From: Lactarius indigo
Taxonomy: Eukaryota; Basidiomycota; Agaricomycetes; Russulales; Russulaceae
DNA length: 64,000 nucleotides
Direction: 5' to 3'
Assembly (NCBI GenBank): GCA_025766275.1
Contig: JAFKAC010000038.1
Location: 124,001 to 188,000 of the forward strand
Part shown: positions 1-10,823 of the stretch, one piece after another
Position numbering within the stretch: the first letter of the stretch is position 1
Layout: each line of letters begins with the position of its first letter
Made by a program: the position numbers and the translations under genes
Notes under the pieces: generated by a model
The model's database searches: none
The model's input: only the letters and a program-made list of their open reading frames with translations
What the model was told of the DNA's origin: nothing

Positions 1-317
1 GGTCTGTTGTTGGTGGTAATGGCGCCTGAAAGGTGCCAGTAGAGAAGTTGCTCGTGGGTGTCGTCTACTAGGATAGGGAGACAGTCGATAAGGGTTTCGT
101 AGCCTTCCTCACTTAGTATTCTTCCAAAGTTGAAGCTATAGTGAAATTTGTTAAGGACAGTGGGGGGGTCGGTCCAGCAGTCGATGTTATTTAAGCTTGT
201 TAGGTTGACGAGGGCAGTAGAGGGGTAGTAACGTTCTAGTTGTTGTTGTCTGTGGGACTCGAAGTTGGCCTGGGTTAGCGCTAGCCTCTGAGCTTCAGTA
301 AGTTGTTCTGGGGGCAC
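1..317 (-). CDS. Family A ORF2 protein, amino-terminal part (partial)
   Basis: Minus-strand start of the second ORF of family A, truncated by the window edge. It corresponds to the first ~105 residues of the A4 ORF2 at 15497. There is no ATG. The frame opens at a GTG (315-317) that follows TTTAA, as in A4. I do not recognise the protein. It is conserved among A1, A3 and A4, with a stretch rich in Gln, Arg and Leu followed by a Trp/Tyr-rich region. It lies between ORF1 and Gag in the element and is presumably an accessory protein or part of an extended Gag set. Confidence 0.6.
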   Translation of the reverse strand, partial: MPPEQLTEAQRLALTQANFESHRQQQLERYYPSTALVNLTSLNNIDCWTDPPTVLNKFHYSFNFGRILSEEGYETLIDCLPILVDDTHEQLLYWHLSGAITTNNR

Positions 318-453
318 TTAAACCACTTGGTTTGGGACCTTTAGATAGTAACGATTTACTTACTATTTGCATTGAGACTTAAAACACTCATTTTAAGCAG
401 TCAAGCCAAAATATTTTTTTTTGTGTTGAAAAGTACATTCCCCCTACTAACTT

Positions 454-1710
454 CTAAAGGGGTTGGGAGTCGGGATAAGCAGTAATGAAGGAGAAGGGGT
501 CGGCAGGGATACGAGGGGTGAGACAATAAGCAAGTAAATGGGGGGAGGCGCGAACTAAGTCCTCAAAGAAGTATCCCTGATGGTAAGCATAGATTTGTCT
601 GTTAATAGCAAAACGCAGATGTCTGTAGGTAGTAACAATTCTCCCGTCCAAGAAATCCTGGATCTCTAGGGTTACTAGAGAGTCAATGTACCTGGCCCTA
701 TGGATGTTAGTGAGGGGGGCAAAGACACATTGCAGGCCTTCCCTGAAGTCGTAGCGAACTGTTCCGAAGGGGGTGTCAGGGGAGGGGAGGTCATAAATGG
801 CCTTGGAACAGATGTACAAGGGGGGGAAATTGGGGTGTTGAGTGGGATCAACAATACGGGGGAAGAGAGTGTAGACATGAGGGGGAAGAAGATGAAAGGG
901 GTTGACGGAAGGGAAAACTGGGGGGTAATTGGCGAGGGTGGTTGCGAGGGGAACTTTAGTGGTCAGTTCCCAAAGTGTGGTAGAGGTGGGCCACCAAGAC
1001 TCTCCTTGAGGGGTGATGACAGCAATATAGAGGTGGGGATGTTCTCCCTGGTGGAGAAGGCAAGGGGGGGCTTGATAGGCAGCGGCGGCGGCAGGAGGGA
1101 TATTCTCCTGGTTGGGGTGTGGGACAGGAGGGGCCTGTTCTGCTACCCTCTCATAGTTAATAGGGGAGTCAGGGGTGGGGGGGCACAAGGCAACTGGAGG
1201 AGGCAAGGGAGAAGGAGGGTGCAGAGGAGTATTAACAGGTAGTGAAGGAGAGGCATGAGGGGTAGTTGCCGCATGGGAAGGGAGAGGGGGACGAGGTGTG
1301 GGAAGACGAATGGGGGGTGCAGACTCGGCGCGTGGTTCAGGGGAAGGAGTGCGAGAGAGCTCAACTATGTTTCCATTGAGGTCTACTATCTCAAGCACTT
1401 CTTCATAAAATTGTGCGGTACTGGGTGAGACAGAATGAGGGGAGGGATGAGGGGTGGCTTCAGGGTCAGGGTAAACTAACTCTGGGGTGACTTCCCAACT
1501 TTCTAGGATGGGTGAAGGAATGACAGGGGGGGAGAAGCTTGGAGTAGGAAGAGGAATGTAAGGGGGATCTGGGAGACGAGAGGTGGATGCAACAGGAGAG
1601 CGAGTAAAGATGGAATCGAGGGGGCTACCCTGGAAATGATTGTATTCCTGGTAGCTGCAGGAATCTCTGTCCCAATGTCCAAACTGTGAAAAGTTGTAGT
1701 CTGAATCCAC
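454..1710 (-). CDS. Family A ORF1: Met-free proline-rich protein (418 aa)
   Basis: First ORF after the LTR in copy A1. It has the same length (418 codons) and is intact, as in A4 (14103-15359). The first ~210 residues are very rich in Pro, Ser and Thr. The last ~180 form a more globular region with conserved aromatic residues. It contains no methionine. The frame opens just after an upstream TGA, and its first near-cognate codon is GTG followed by GAT. No known domain is recognised. Two diverged copies keep the frame open despite strong CpG decay elsewhere, which suggests it is a real protein. It could be a Gag-like or assembly-accessory protein, but that is a guess from position only. Confidence 0.6.
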   Translation of the reverse strand: MDSDYNFSQFGHWDRDSCSYQEYNHFQGSPLDSIFTRSPVASTSRLPDPPYIPLPTPSFSPPVIPSPILESWEVTPELVYPDPEATPHPSPHSVSPSTAQFYEEVLEIVDLNGNIVELSRTPSPEPRAESAPPIRLPTPRPPLPSHAATTPHASPSLPVNTPLHPPSPLPPPVALCPPTPDSPINYERVAEQAPPVPHPNQENIPPAAAAAYQAPPCLLHQGEHPHLYIAVITPQGESWWPTSTTLWELTTKVPLATTLANYPPVFPSVNPFHLLPPHVYTLFPRIVDPTQHPNFPPLYICSKAIYDLPSPDTPFGTVRYDFREGLQCVFAPLTNIHRARYIDSLVTLEIQDFLDGRIVTTYRHLRFAINRQIYAYHQGYFFEDLVRASPHLLAYCLTPRIPADPFSFITAYPDSQPL

Positions 1711-1751
1711 TGGAAAAGCCCGAGGTCAGTCTATTAAAGAGACTGTCCAAG

Positions 1752-2440
1752 TGTGGTGAACTCACTGTCACTCGACAGCGAGGGATGAGGTTGAAGATGA
1801 TGGCAGGCAAGATAGAGACAGAGAGAACATCGAAGGGGGCAAAGAGGAGGCATCTTGGCTCGGAGGAGGTAGTGGTGCACAGGGAGTGGGGCACTCGGAG
1901 GAACTAAGAGGCAAGAGGGAAGATGTCACAAGTGGACAGTCTGAGGGACTGTCCGATAGATTGCGCTAGCTTATATACTACAGGGGATGGTCTGTGTGTA
2001 GATTTAGGGCAGGCATAGGGCCTGTCCACAAGTGCTGCGCAATACTGCGGATTGGAACATTCCAGAGACTAGTTATTAATACTGTCCAATCAGAATAAAG
2101 GATAAGCATGGTACAACTGCACCGCAGTCGATGATGCCATATTGCGCCATAGTGGCATGATTCCACAGCAGCTGCAGAACCCGTGATAAGAACACGTGTT
2201 CCTTGTGACTTGGTTGATTATCTTCGTTGATCGATAAATGATCAACCATTGATTGATACACGTGCACATGTACATGTGACTTGGAAAGACAGAGTAATCA
2301 CATGACACATCACATGACTGTCAGAGAGCGAAATTCAAACTCCGATTTCGGATTTCCCCTTTAGGAAGCTGATGACATAAGCCCGGTCCGGTCCGGTCCT
2401 AAGCGCCTTGAGTCACGACCAGGTTTATAGGTTCATGACA
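1752..2440 (-). repeat. 5' LTR of A1
   Basis: The LTR reads TGTCATGAACC...TTCACCACA on the minus strand (689 bp). It matches the A4 LTRs (675 bp). It carries TATATAAG and the GGACAGTC/GACTGTCC inverted repeat. The predicted self-priming binding site TGGACAGTCT lies just inside the element at about 1742-1751 (minus). Confidence 0.9.
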
Positions 2441-3751
2441 CCTGCCTCCCAAATGACCCACATGCAAGACCTTGTCCACCAATTTCACAAGGCCAACCCC
2501 AGTGCCTCTAAGCTCAAACAAACTAGTGCTAGTGGAATAGCACAATGATAAAAAGGGGATACTGTCATGAACCTATAAACCTGGTTGTGACTCAAGGCAC
2601 TTAGGACCAGACTGGACTGGACTGGCCTTATGTCATCAACTTCCTAAAAGGGGAAATCCGGAATCGGAGTTTGAATTTCACTCTCCAATGATCATGTGAT
2701 GCATCATGTGATTACTCTGTCTTTCCAAGTCACATGTGTATGAGCACGTGTACCAATCAACAGTTGATCATTTATTGATCAACAAAGATAGTCAACCAAG
2801 TCATGAAGAAACATGTGTATTGGTCACGAGTTCCGCAGCTGCTGCAGAATCACACCACTATGACACAATATGGTGTCATTGACTGCAGCACAGTTGTACC
2901 ATGCTTATCCTTTATTCTGATTGGACAATATTAATAGTTACCTCTGGAATGTTCCAATCTGCAGTATTATGCAGCACTTGTGAACGGGCCCTAAGCCTGC
3001 CCTAAACCTACACACAGACCACCCCTTGTAGTATATAAGCTAGCTCAATCTATTGGACAGTCCCTCAGACTGTCCACTTGTGACATCTTCCTCTTGCCTC
3101 CTAGTTCCTTTGAGTGCCCCACTCTTCGTGCCCCACTACTTCCTTTGAGCCAAGATGCCTCCTCTTCACCCCCTCTGACATTCTCTCCATGTTACGCTCC
3201 ACTGGCATGAGTCCAACTTGGACACGAAATAGGCGTAGTTGACTTGGCGGATATCAGGTGAATGGGGATCATGTGTCAACCCAACGCAGGCTGAACAGGG
3301 GCACTTCTGGCACATGCTGCAGCTAATGTAAAGAAGTACTATCCCTTGGTGGATAGAAGCAGAGGTACTCTTGGTCTAAGACCAAGGCAGACAATAGAGG
3401 AGTCAGAAAGGGGTGGATTGAAGAAGACCAAGATGGGGACTCTTGGTCTTCCAAGACAACTACTTATACAGGTACGTGCAGGCTTTAAAGCACCGCTGGA
3501 ATAGTAAAGAACCAATAGCGTAACTAGCTTGAACCCTAGTACAGCTATCCTACAAATGAGTTATACATGAGTTCACAATCATGTGTAAACTACTATGCTG
3601 ACTGATGTGAAGTAAGAGTCCATGACTAATATCGAGTCGGACCGTAGTCATAACTGGTCATGAGTCACAATCCATAACACTCCATCTCTATCTTGCCCAC
3701 CATTGCCTCCAACCATATCCCTTGCTGTTGAGTGACAGTGAGTTCCCCACA
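2441..3751 (+). mobile_element. Ty3/Gypsy family A copy A2, 3' end
   Basis: Plus-strand fragment holding the last ~35 codons of pol after the chromodomain, the polypurine tract AAAAAGGGGAT, and the 3' LTR (2563-3189 plus 3685-3751). The LTR is split by the solo LTR at 3190-3679. The 5' part was displaced by A1 and lies outside the window. At its right end it abuts A3 sequence, so A2 itself inserted into A3. Confidence 0.85.
3190..3679 (-). repeat. Solo LTR, family S (copy 1)
   Basis: 490-bp LTR with TG...CA ends and a perfect 5-bp duplication CTCCA (3185-3189 and 3680-3684). It is inserted inside the A2 LTR. TATA and hairpin order show the element reads on the minus strand. It resembles the family C LTR around GAAGACCAAGA...TCTTGGTCTTC. 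Two more copies are at 10278-10767 and 46876-47361. No internal region of this family is in the window. Confidence 0.93.
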
Positions 3752-4141
3752 GGTAAGCTTTTGGTTACTAGGATTGCTTCAGGGAGGTGGCAGTAAATTT
3801 CTCTTGGTTGGGTTTCTAGGTATTATGCTTTGTCACTGCTGGTGGTGTGTTGCCTAGGGATGTCTTGGATACTAGGGAAAACAGGCTTGCTTGGGCTGGA
3901 TTGGTTGATGCTGGGAGCAGGAATTCAGCTAGTGGTGCATTGTTGGGCTCTTGCTGCTTGTCTTGGAGCTACTGGGGTGGTGTTTGTGGAAACAAGGGGA
4001 CGGGTGTCCCCTTGAGGATGGTGGTGATGTCTTCTTGTGGTGTGGTGAGAAGATGCCAGGGTGACTGCCTAGTTGGTGATGGGTTCCAGGTTGGTTTTTA
4101 CAGGTGTAATTTTCTTGGGTTTTCACTTAAAGTTGCAACTT

Positions 4142-5201
4142 AACACTTTTCAGCAAAAGTAGGTCCCAACAAAATTTCTGAAGGTTGTCTACACTTTCAC
4201 AGTATGGTAGGTAATTAAGTCCAGGGGCCCACAATACAACCTTAGGAGGGGTAGGGGGAGTGTTTGGTCTAAATCCACAAGTGCAGACTTCATTTGAACA
4301 CCAGCAGGGGTAGACGTTAATTGGGTTATTCCAACTGTCAATTACTGTTGTTTCTTCTCTGTCTATATCTCCATTATAGAGGGAAATGTCACTGTCCTGG
4401 AGGGAAACTTCTTTGTCTGGTGGTGGAGGGGAATATGTGGAATTTTCAGGGGTACTGAAGGGGAGGTTTAGTTCAGAGATTCTGGAGAGTAGGGAGGGAT
4501 GTCAATGGAGAGGTCTTCTTCCTCTTGCTAGTAGGAGCTCTATAAGCTCAGAGTCTTCAGGTGTGGTGGGGGCTTCAAGGAATGTCTGGGGGTTTACCAG
4601 GTTTTGGTCAGGATTTGAGAAGGTTGTTTCCCAAACTCCAGTACTGAAGGTATAAGTAAGTTCTCTTCCTTCAGCAATAATGAGACAAGGTGGGGAGTCG
4701 TTGATTCTGACTACACATAGTTCCTGGAAGCTGATTTGTAGTTCTCTATAGTTGAGGAGAACTCTGTTGAGATATCATTCTGGGTTCCTGGTTTCTATAT
4801 TCCTGATAAGTCAGTCTCATTGAGGGGCAATGTAGATGAACCAGAGATAGTTGCTCCTGGTCCAAACTAAGTACTGGTCTGTTGGTCTGTTGGTAGTGGT
4901 GGTATTGCCCAAGAGGTGCCAGTACAGGAGTTGCTTGTTTTCATTGTCCACTAAGAGAGGGAGGCAGTCTATGAAAGTTTCATAAGCCTCTTCTGGTTGT
5001 ACTCCACTGAAGTTGAAGTTGAGGTGGAATTTTCTGAGGGCAGTTGGAGGGTTGGTCCAGCAGTCAATGGTGTGTTCAGTTGATAGATCAATAAGGGAGG
5101 ATGGTGGGTAATAACATTCAAGTTGTTGCTGTCTGTGGGTTTCAAAATTGGCTTGGGCTAGAGCTAGCCTTTGTCCTTCAGTCAGTTGCTCTGGAGGCAC
5201 T
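4142..5201 (-). pseudogene. Family A ORF2 remnant in A3
   Basis: Minus-strand relic of ORF2, opening at the GTG at 5199-5201. The first ~128 codons are open (down to about 4817). Two TGA codons then follow close together at positions where related copies have or imply CGA. The downstream part keeps the Pro/Glu/Ser-rich segment and the Cys-rich patch seen in A4. The terminal stop is changed to CAG. No methionine is required or used at the start, as in the other copies. Confidence 0.6.
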
Positions 5202-5338
5202 TTCAAACCACTTGGTTTAAAACCTCCAGTTGACAATTAACCACTTACTGTTTCTTTGTGTTGAGACTTAAAACACTCATCTTAAGTTATTCAAAACAAA
5301 TTTATATGGCTCCCTTATTGACTTCTAAAGGGGCTGAA

Positions 5339-5925
5339 TGTTACGAATTCTTTGCCTGGACTTGTTCTTTCCTTGACTTACTACCCCATCCCCAATACTT
5401 TACGAGCCCTGTATGACTATGCGGACTTTACAATTTATCAGTTCCTATCATGTGCCCTGCTTATCAATGATCCCTTTTGATAAACCTTGACATGTGCTAG
5501 TTTCTGCTTCATTCCCAATCACACATGAGCCCGCATGATTCACCTTTGTTCTTGATAAGACTTGCCTTTGTTTCCTTTATGCACTTCCCTTAGTTCCCTT
5601 TTGAGGCTATGACGCCATACATTTGTATGATACATACACCTCACTGGCTATTTAAGCATAAGTCTACCTAGCTTGTACGGTAGACTAGACTTCTTGTGTA
5701 ACTACTACACTCATCTAACAAAGGTTGCCTTTGTGCATTCCCCTGTCTTGCAATCCCCACTTCTGCTAGGCCTTTGAGCCTTAGCCCTTCTTCTACGATC
5801 CAAGTGACTTACATCCTTGTGATCCTTGTGCATCATTCTACTGAAGTCAAGCCATTGAGCTTGCACTACTGTGCATCAACTAACTTAGTACAGGTCGTAC
5901 TTAACGCCCCTGTAGTGGTGTTACA
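5339..5925 (+). repeat. Solo LTR, family X
   Basis: 587-bp LTR, TGTTACGAATTC...GTGGTGTTACA, flanked by a perfect duplication CTGAA (5334-5338 and 5926-5930). It is inserted at the end of A3 ORF1. It has a TATTTAAG box at 5649 followed by the inverted repeat AGTCTACC/GGTAGACT, the same promoter layout as the other Ty3 families. It is the only copy in the window. Confidence 0.92.
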
Positions 5926-6804
5926 CTGAAAATTGGGGTAGGCAGAGATGAGGGAGAAGGGGTTGGCAGGGATACAAGGTGTAAAACAGTAAGCAAGTAA
6001 ATGGGGGGAGGCACAAAGTATGTCCTCAAAGAAGTAACCCTGGTGGTAGGTGTAAATTTGTCTGTTAACTGCAAAGCATAGATGTCCGTAAGTGGTCACA
6101 ATCCTCCCATCCAAGAAGTCCTGGACTTCTAGGGTTACTAGAGAGTCAATGTACCCTGCTCTGTGGAGGTTAGTAAGGGGGGAAAAAACATGGCAGATAC
6201 CCTCCCAGAAGTCATAGCAAATGGTCCCAAAAGGGGTGTCTGGGGAGGGGAGGTCAAAGATGGCCTTTGAGCAAACATAGAGAGGGGGGAAGTTGGGGTG
6301 TTGAGTGGGGTCAATGATATGAGGGAAAAGGGTGTAAATATGAAGGGGGGCAAGGCAGAAAGGGGTAACAGAGGGAAAGACAGGGAATAGTTGGTGAGGG
6401 AAGTTGCAAGGGGAACTCTAGTGATCAGTTCCTGTAGTGAATCAGAGGAGGGGTGCCAAGATTCTCCCTGGGGGGTGATAACAGCAATGTACAGGTGGGG
6501 GTGTTCTCCCTGGTGATGAAGACAAGGGGGGGCTTGGTAGGCAGCAGCAGCAGGGATATTCTCCTGGTTGTGGTGTGGGACAGGGGGGGGGTTGTTCAGC
6601 TACTCATTCATAGTCAACAGGGGAATCTGGGGTGGGGGACCTCAAGGCAACTGGAGGAGGCAAGGGAGAAGGAGGATGTGGAGGAGTATCGATAGGTAGT
6701 GAAGGAGAGGCACAAGGGGTAGTAGCTGCATGGGAAGGAAGAGGGGGGCATGGTGTAGGGAGATGAACAGGAGGTGCAGACTCAGTGTGTGGTTCAGGGG
6801 AGGG

Positions 6805-6930
6805 TGTTTTAATCTGATGCTTCAGACCTCAGTTACAGTATGTCTCCATCCTGTTTTCCCCTTTTGTACTATACCTTGTTGCCAAAAGGAGCTACTGTTA
6901 CTAGTGGCACTGTTTCCTTTGATCTGAATA
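6805..6930 (+). repeat. Truncated family D LTR fragment
   Basis: About 126 bp matching the first part of the D1 LTR (TATGATCCGATGCTTCGGACC region) with many CpG-type changes. It stops abruptly and joins the minus-strand E pol gene. The right limit is approximate. It marks a deletion or recombination that removed the 3' end of E and the 5' end of A3. Confidence 0.75.
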
Positions 6931-9465
6931 TCCTCTCTATTCTGTCTGGCCCGGTGATGGGGAAGTGAACATAATGGGGCTGTCAATTTGCCTAGAACCC
7001 TTTAGGCACAAGGACCTGTGCAGGGTCATCCTTGGGGTCAATCGGGTGGTGTTGTGCAACCCCAGGCAGTCACACACATCCTCAAGGCATGGGGGTTCCA
7101 TTGGTGTGCACAAGCCAGGGGGTGATTCAGGAATCAGTAGGGTGGCTGTGCGTTCAAAGGAGGGGGTGTCTGACTGGGTAGTAATCTCCATCCTCATAGT
7201 GAGCTTCATCATGTGGCAGCATTGCCTGTGCTGCCACAACTCACTCAATCTCCTCTGTGCTAACTGCAACTGTTCTTCAGCCCACTCCCTTGCCACTTTC
7301 CGCCAGGCCTCTGCTGCTTCTAACTCCTGTCAGGTCTTCGATGGGCTGCTCAGCAGGGAAAACTCCCCTAATGTCAATGAGGTTGTCGCCTGGGGGGATG
7401 ATGGTGATGGGCTCCCTATTACCTTCATCATCTCAGAAGATTTGAGTGACAGCATGCCGCTTGTCACTGGCCTGCTGTGTCAGGTCGGGGAACCTCTGTA
7501 GGACGTGAGCCCACTCTTGAGCAGTGATATACCCAGTGCGCATGTTGCTAGGTGTGTATGGAGTGAGCTAGACCTGTGGAACGATGGTTTCTTTGTTGTC
7601 TGTGATGAGGGCAGTGGTGTCTTGTGCAACTTGGTCAAGGAGGATTGCCGTGGTGACATGTCTAAGAGGAGAGGTGGGCATAGAGGTGTAAGAGGTCCAA
7701 ATGTGAAGGGGATGGCCTTCTTCTCTTGTGTGCAAGCTGTTAAGTTGTCAAGTGGATGTCCAGCCTGCCTGGTATGCCTCTACCACTTCTGGAGTGAAGA
7801 TGTCATCCTTAATGACCCACTGGTTCTCCAAGTCTGGATAGCCCTTCCATTTGATGAGGTACTGGAGCTTTCTTTGGCGACCATAATGCTGAGAGTCGAG
7901 AATGGCCTTGACTTCATACTCCTCTTCCCCATCTACCAGATTGGGAGGAGGTTGAGGGACATTTTCCCCAAGGAAGGCCATATGTTTGTATGGCATGAGA
8001 AGATCTATGTGAAACACCAGGTGTATGCTCCACTGCATGGGAAGTTCCAACCAGTAATTATAGGGGGACATCACCTGGACAACCTTGAAAGGGCTGTGGT
8101 GTCATGCCGCTAGTTTCACTGTGGGCTGATTGGTCTGCAAATGCTTCCCTTTCAGCCACATGTGGTCTCCGATTTGATACCATGGAGTGTCTCTGTGTTT
8201 CACCCATGCTTCTTGGGCCTTCTTGATAAGCTCTTGCACCAGCTGTCAAGCTTCTTTTAGCTGTGTTAGCTGTGTGATGATATTAGGGATAGGGGAGGGC
8301 TTATCCATCCAATCCACTGTACGGTTGTACCCCATTAGGAGCATGAATGGCAACTGCTTTGTGTTCTCATGAGGCCAATTGTTGTGAGCAAATTCTGCTA
8401 TAGGTAGATAAGCTGCCCAGTTATCTTGTCACTTGTTCGCCCAGAATGACAGGTACTGCTCCAGCCATTGGTTGATGTGTTCTGACTGGCTGTCAGTGCA
8501 TGGATGATAGGTGGTGGATATGTTCGGTTGAATTCCTAAGATACAACATGCTTCCCTTGTGAACTTCAAGGTGAATCATGGATCCCTGTTGCTGATAATT
8601 TTGCAAGGCAACCTGAATCGTTTGAAGACATGATTTATGTACAGGAGAGTGGTCTCTTCTGCTGTTATTTCTTCTTGACACAGAATAAATATCAAGGCTT
8701 TGGTGCAGTTGTGGTCAGTAATTGTCAGTATGCTATCGTACCCTTGCAAAAGAGGTAGTTTGGTAATAAAGTCCAGGGCAATCATGTGGAATGGGGGAGC
8801 GTCTGTAAGGGGAGTGATGGGATGTAGAGAAGCATGTGTTGGCCTTGTGTTGACCTTGATATGCTGGCACTCCCCAAAACCTGTCACATACTCGTACACA
8901 TCTGAAAGGATGTGTGGCCACCAGTAGTGTCTTTCAACAATGTGTTGCATTTGTGCAATTCCTGGGTGGCCATGGACCGGGAGGTCATGGTGGTCATGGA
9001 TGATGACCTGATGTGTGGATGCAGGTCCAGTAATGACCAGTTGTCCATCTTTTTACCATTCTCCCTTGATCTTTTTAAGGTGGTGCGCATCTACCCATTG
9101 CTTGATTATGAGGGGGTCTTGTTAATGTCTTGGACATTGCAACAGGGGGTGGATTTCGAGTGTGCAAGCTGTATTAGCAGCACATACAAATACTTCTGGG
9201 GGAAGTACCACTACACCTTGGTTGTCATTTTCCCCTTGGTCATAGTTGGGCCTCTAGGACAGTGCGTTGGCTCTTCTGTTAAGCTTCCCCTTGATGTGAT
9301 GGATTTTGAAGTCATATTCCATCAGTTCTAGGACTTCTCTCACTACTTGGTGGCTGATTTTCTGTGGCGTCTTCCAGTATTGCAGGTTGAGATGATCAGA
9401 ATAGATCTTGATCTTGTGTAGGGATCCTGCAAGCAGTGGCCTCCAGTGCCGCAAGGCTTTGATGA
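6931..9465 (-). pseudogene. Element E (family C) pol, 3' part: RNase H end, integrase, chromodomain, C-terminal extension
   Basis: Degenerate minus-strand pol homologous to C1 pol. The RNase H end is near 9250-9465 and the integrase core near 8500-8950. The chromodomain is near 7750-7900, and the unique C-terminal extension runs to 6931. Several frame breaks and stops make it nonfunctional. It continues at 42627 after the Cop1 insertion, with duplication GATGA (9461-9465 and 42622-42626). Its own 3' LTR is missing. Confidence 0.88.
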
Positions 9466-9545
9466 TGATGAACAGCACAGTAGAAGGGCATACTCACAGA
9501 GGGCAAAGGTGTCTGTGGTGAGATATGCAAGAGTGCTGTTCATCA
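9466..9545 (+). other. Fold-back left terminus of Cop1 in place of a 5' LTR
   Basis: Bases 9466 to about 9537 are the exact reverse complement of the last ~72 bases of the Cop1 3' LTR. They join through the shared bases GTGCT to the normal last dozen bases of the LTR (ending TTCATCA at 9545). The primer-binding site follows directly. The insertion therefore begins with TGATGAACAG and ends with CTGTTCATCA, both being U5 ends, between perfect GATGA duplications. Confidence 0.88.
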
Positions 9546-9557
9546 GGTTATGGGCCC
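9546..9557 (+). promoter_or_regulatory. Copia primer-binding site (half initiator tRNA-Met type)
   Basis: GGTTATGGGCCC lies immediately after the LTR end. It is the reverse complement of GGGCCCATAACC, an initiator tRNA-Met anticodon arm with CAT at its centre. This matches the known copia mode of priming from a tRNA-iMet half-molecule (family knowledge, recalled). Confidence 0.7.
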
Positions 9558-10277
9558 TGGTGCCCTAGCCACTCCACTTGGCTGGTCACTGTCTTCCTAG
9601 GAGGACACACCAGGCTAAGGTCTTTCTGGGGCCTTATCAGCCTTGCCCAAGGCAGAGAGCAGTGGGGTGCCACTTGTCTCTGCTAAGGAACCTCCTGTAC
9701 ATGTACTGCCCAGTAGTCCTACTTTTACCCCTACTGTTTTCCTAGCCCCTGCGCTATGCACAAGGAGACTGGGTCTGGTAGCCCCTTAACTTCAAAATAT
9801 CCAGGTGTGCATGGCCCACTGGGCTGTATATTGTGGAGCTTAGTGCCAGCTGTCTCTGGTGCTCCACACTGGGCACAGGATTTCCTCACCATGGGAGTGT
9901 AAAACCTGGTTCAGGCTCTGGGGGGTGTTCACCTTATGGTGTTCTGCAACCAGATACCTGCCTTGTAGCAGTAATGGGAAAGGATTCAGTAAAAGCCACC
10001 TGTGGCAATGAGTCAACCAACAGGCTGAGGAGGCTGAGGTAGACAGCCTTGGGCTCTGAAAGCATTCCCTTCACCTTCCCCCTGATGCAAACCATTTGAG
10101 CTGTGTCTTGGACACATCCTGGCTGGCAGCTAGCTCATGGTATGGCAAAGGGATTCTTCCAACCTGGGCCTAGCCCTTGTATCACTGGCATACTATCAGG
10201 AGGCAGGACGCATTAGCATTCTGGCCTTACAGAATCACAGACAGGAGTGGTATCCCCCTCTATCTTTATGTCTTGCA
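9558..10277 (+). other. Cop1 untranslated leader
   Basis: About 720 bp between the primer-binding site and the S solo LTR. The leader resumes at 10773-10823 before the gag ATG at 10824. I see no conserved ORF, RNA gene or repeat in it. Confidence 0.6.
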
Positions 10278-10767
10278 TGTTATGCTCCACTTAGCGTTAG
10301 TCCGACTTGGACTCTGAACAGGCGTAATTGACTTAGCAAATGTCAGGCGAATGGGGACCACGTGTCAACCCAACACAAGCTGAACAGGGGCACTTGGGCA
10401 CACGCTGCAGCTAAGATGGAAGAGTGCTATCCCTTGGTGGATAGGAGTAGAGGTACACTTAGTCAGGGACTAAGGTGAACAGAGAATGAATCAAAAGAGA
10501 GTGGATTGAAGAAGACCAAGAAGGGTACTCTTGGTCTTCTAAGACAACTACTTATACAGGTATGTGCAGGCTTTAAAGCGCCGCTGGAACAACAAGAGAC
10601 CAATAGTGTAACTAGCTCGAACCCTAGTACAACTATCCTAGGAATGAGTCATACATAAGTCGCAATCACATGTGAACTACTTATGCTGACTGATACAAAG
10701 TAAGAGTCCATGACTAATAACAAATTGGACCGTAGTCATAACTGGTCGTGAATCAGAATCCGTAACA
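10278..10767 (-). repeat. Solo LTR, family S (copy 2)
   Basis: 490-bp LTR with perfect duplication TTGCA (10273-10277 and 10768-10772), in the Cop1 leader. Read on the minus strand it has TGTATAAG, then GAAGACCAAGA...TTCTTGGTCTTC about 34 nt later. Confidence 0.93.
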
Positions 10768-10823
10768 TTGCAACTATAAAGCACTGTTGCTGACTGCTCC
10801 TTGGCGACAGATAAATCATCCCA

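Larger units (their letters stand above)
1..2440 (-). mobile_element. Ty3/Gypsy family A copy A1 (5' part, cut by window edge)
   Basis: Minus-strand Ty3 element whose 5' LTR, ORF1 and the start of ORF2 are in the window. The rest lies beyond base 1. It aligns along its length with A4 at 12802-23279. Its LTR end at 2440 abuts the tail of another family A pol gene (A2), so A1 inserted into A2. The outer target-site duplication cannot be checked because the other end is outside the window. The right flank begins CCTGC. Confidence 0.9.
3752..6804 (-). mobile_element. Ty3/Gypsy family A copy A3, degenerate internal fragment
   Basis: Minus-strand family A body equivalent to A4 from ORF1 to early ORF3. 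It is interrupted by A2 on the left and by the solo LTR at 5339-5925 inside ORF1. On the right it is cut by a family D LTR fragment at 6805. It has many TGA codons where CGA is expected, so it is an old copy. It preserves the inter-ORF hairpins and the GTG after TTTAA at the start of ORF3. Confidence 0.85.

Noticed and set aside
700..1242. Plus-strand Gly-rich ORF of 180 codons
   Set aside because: It is the reverse strand of the Pro-rich ORF1 of A1; Gly-rich frames are the expected mirror of Pro codons.
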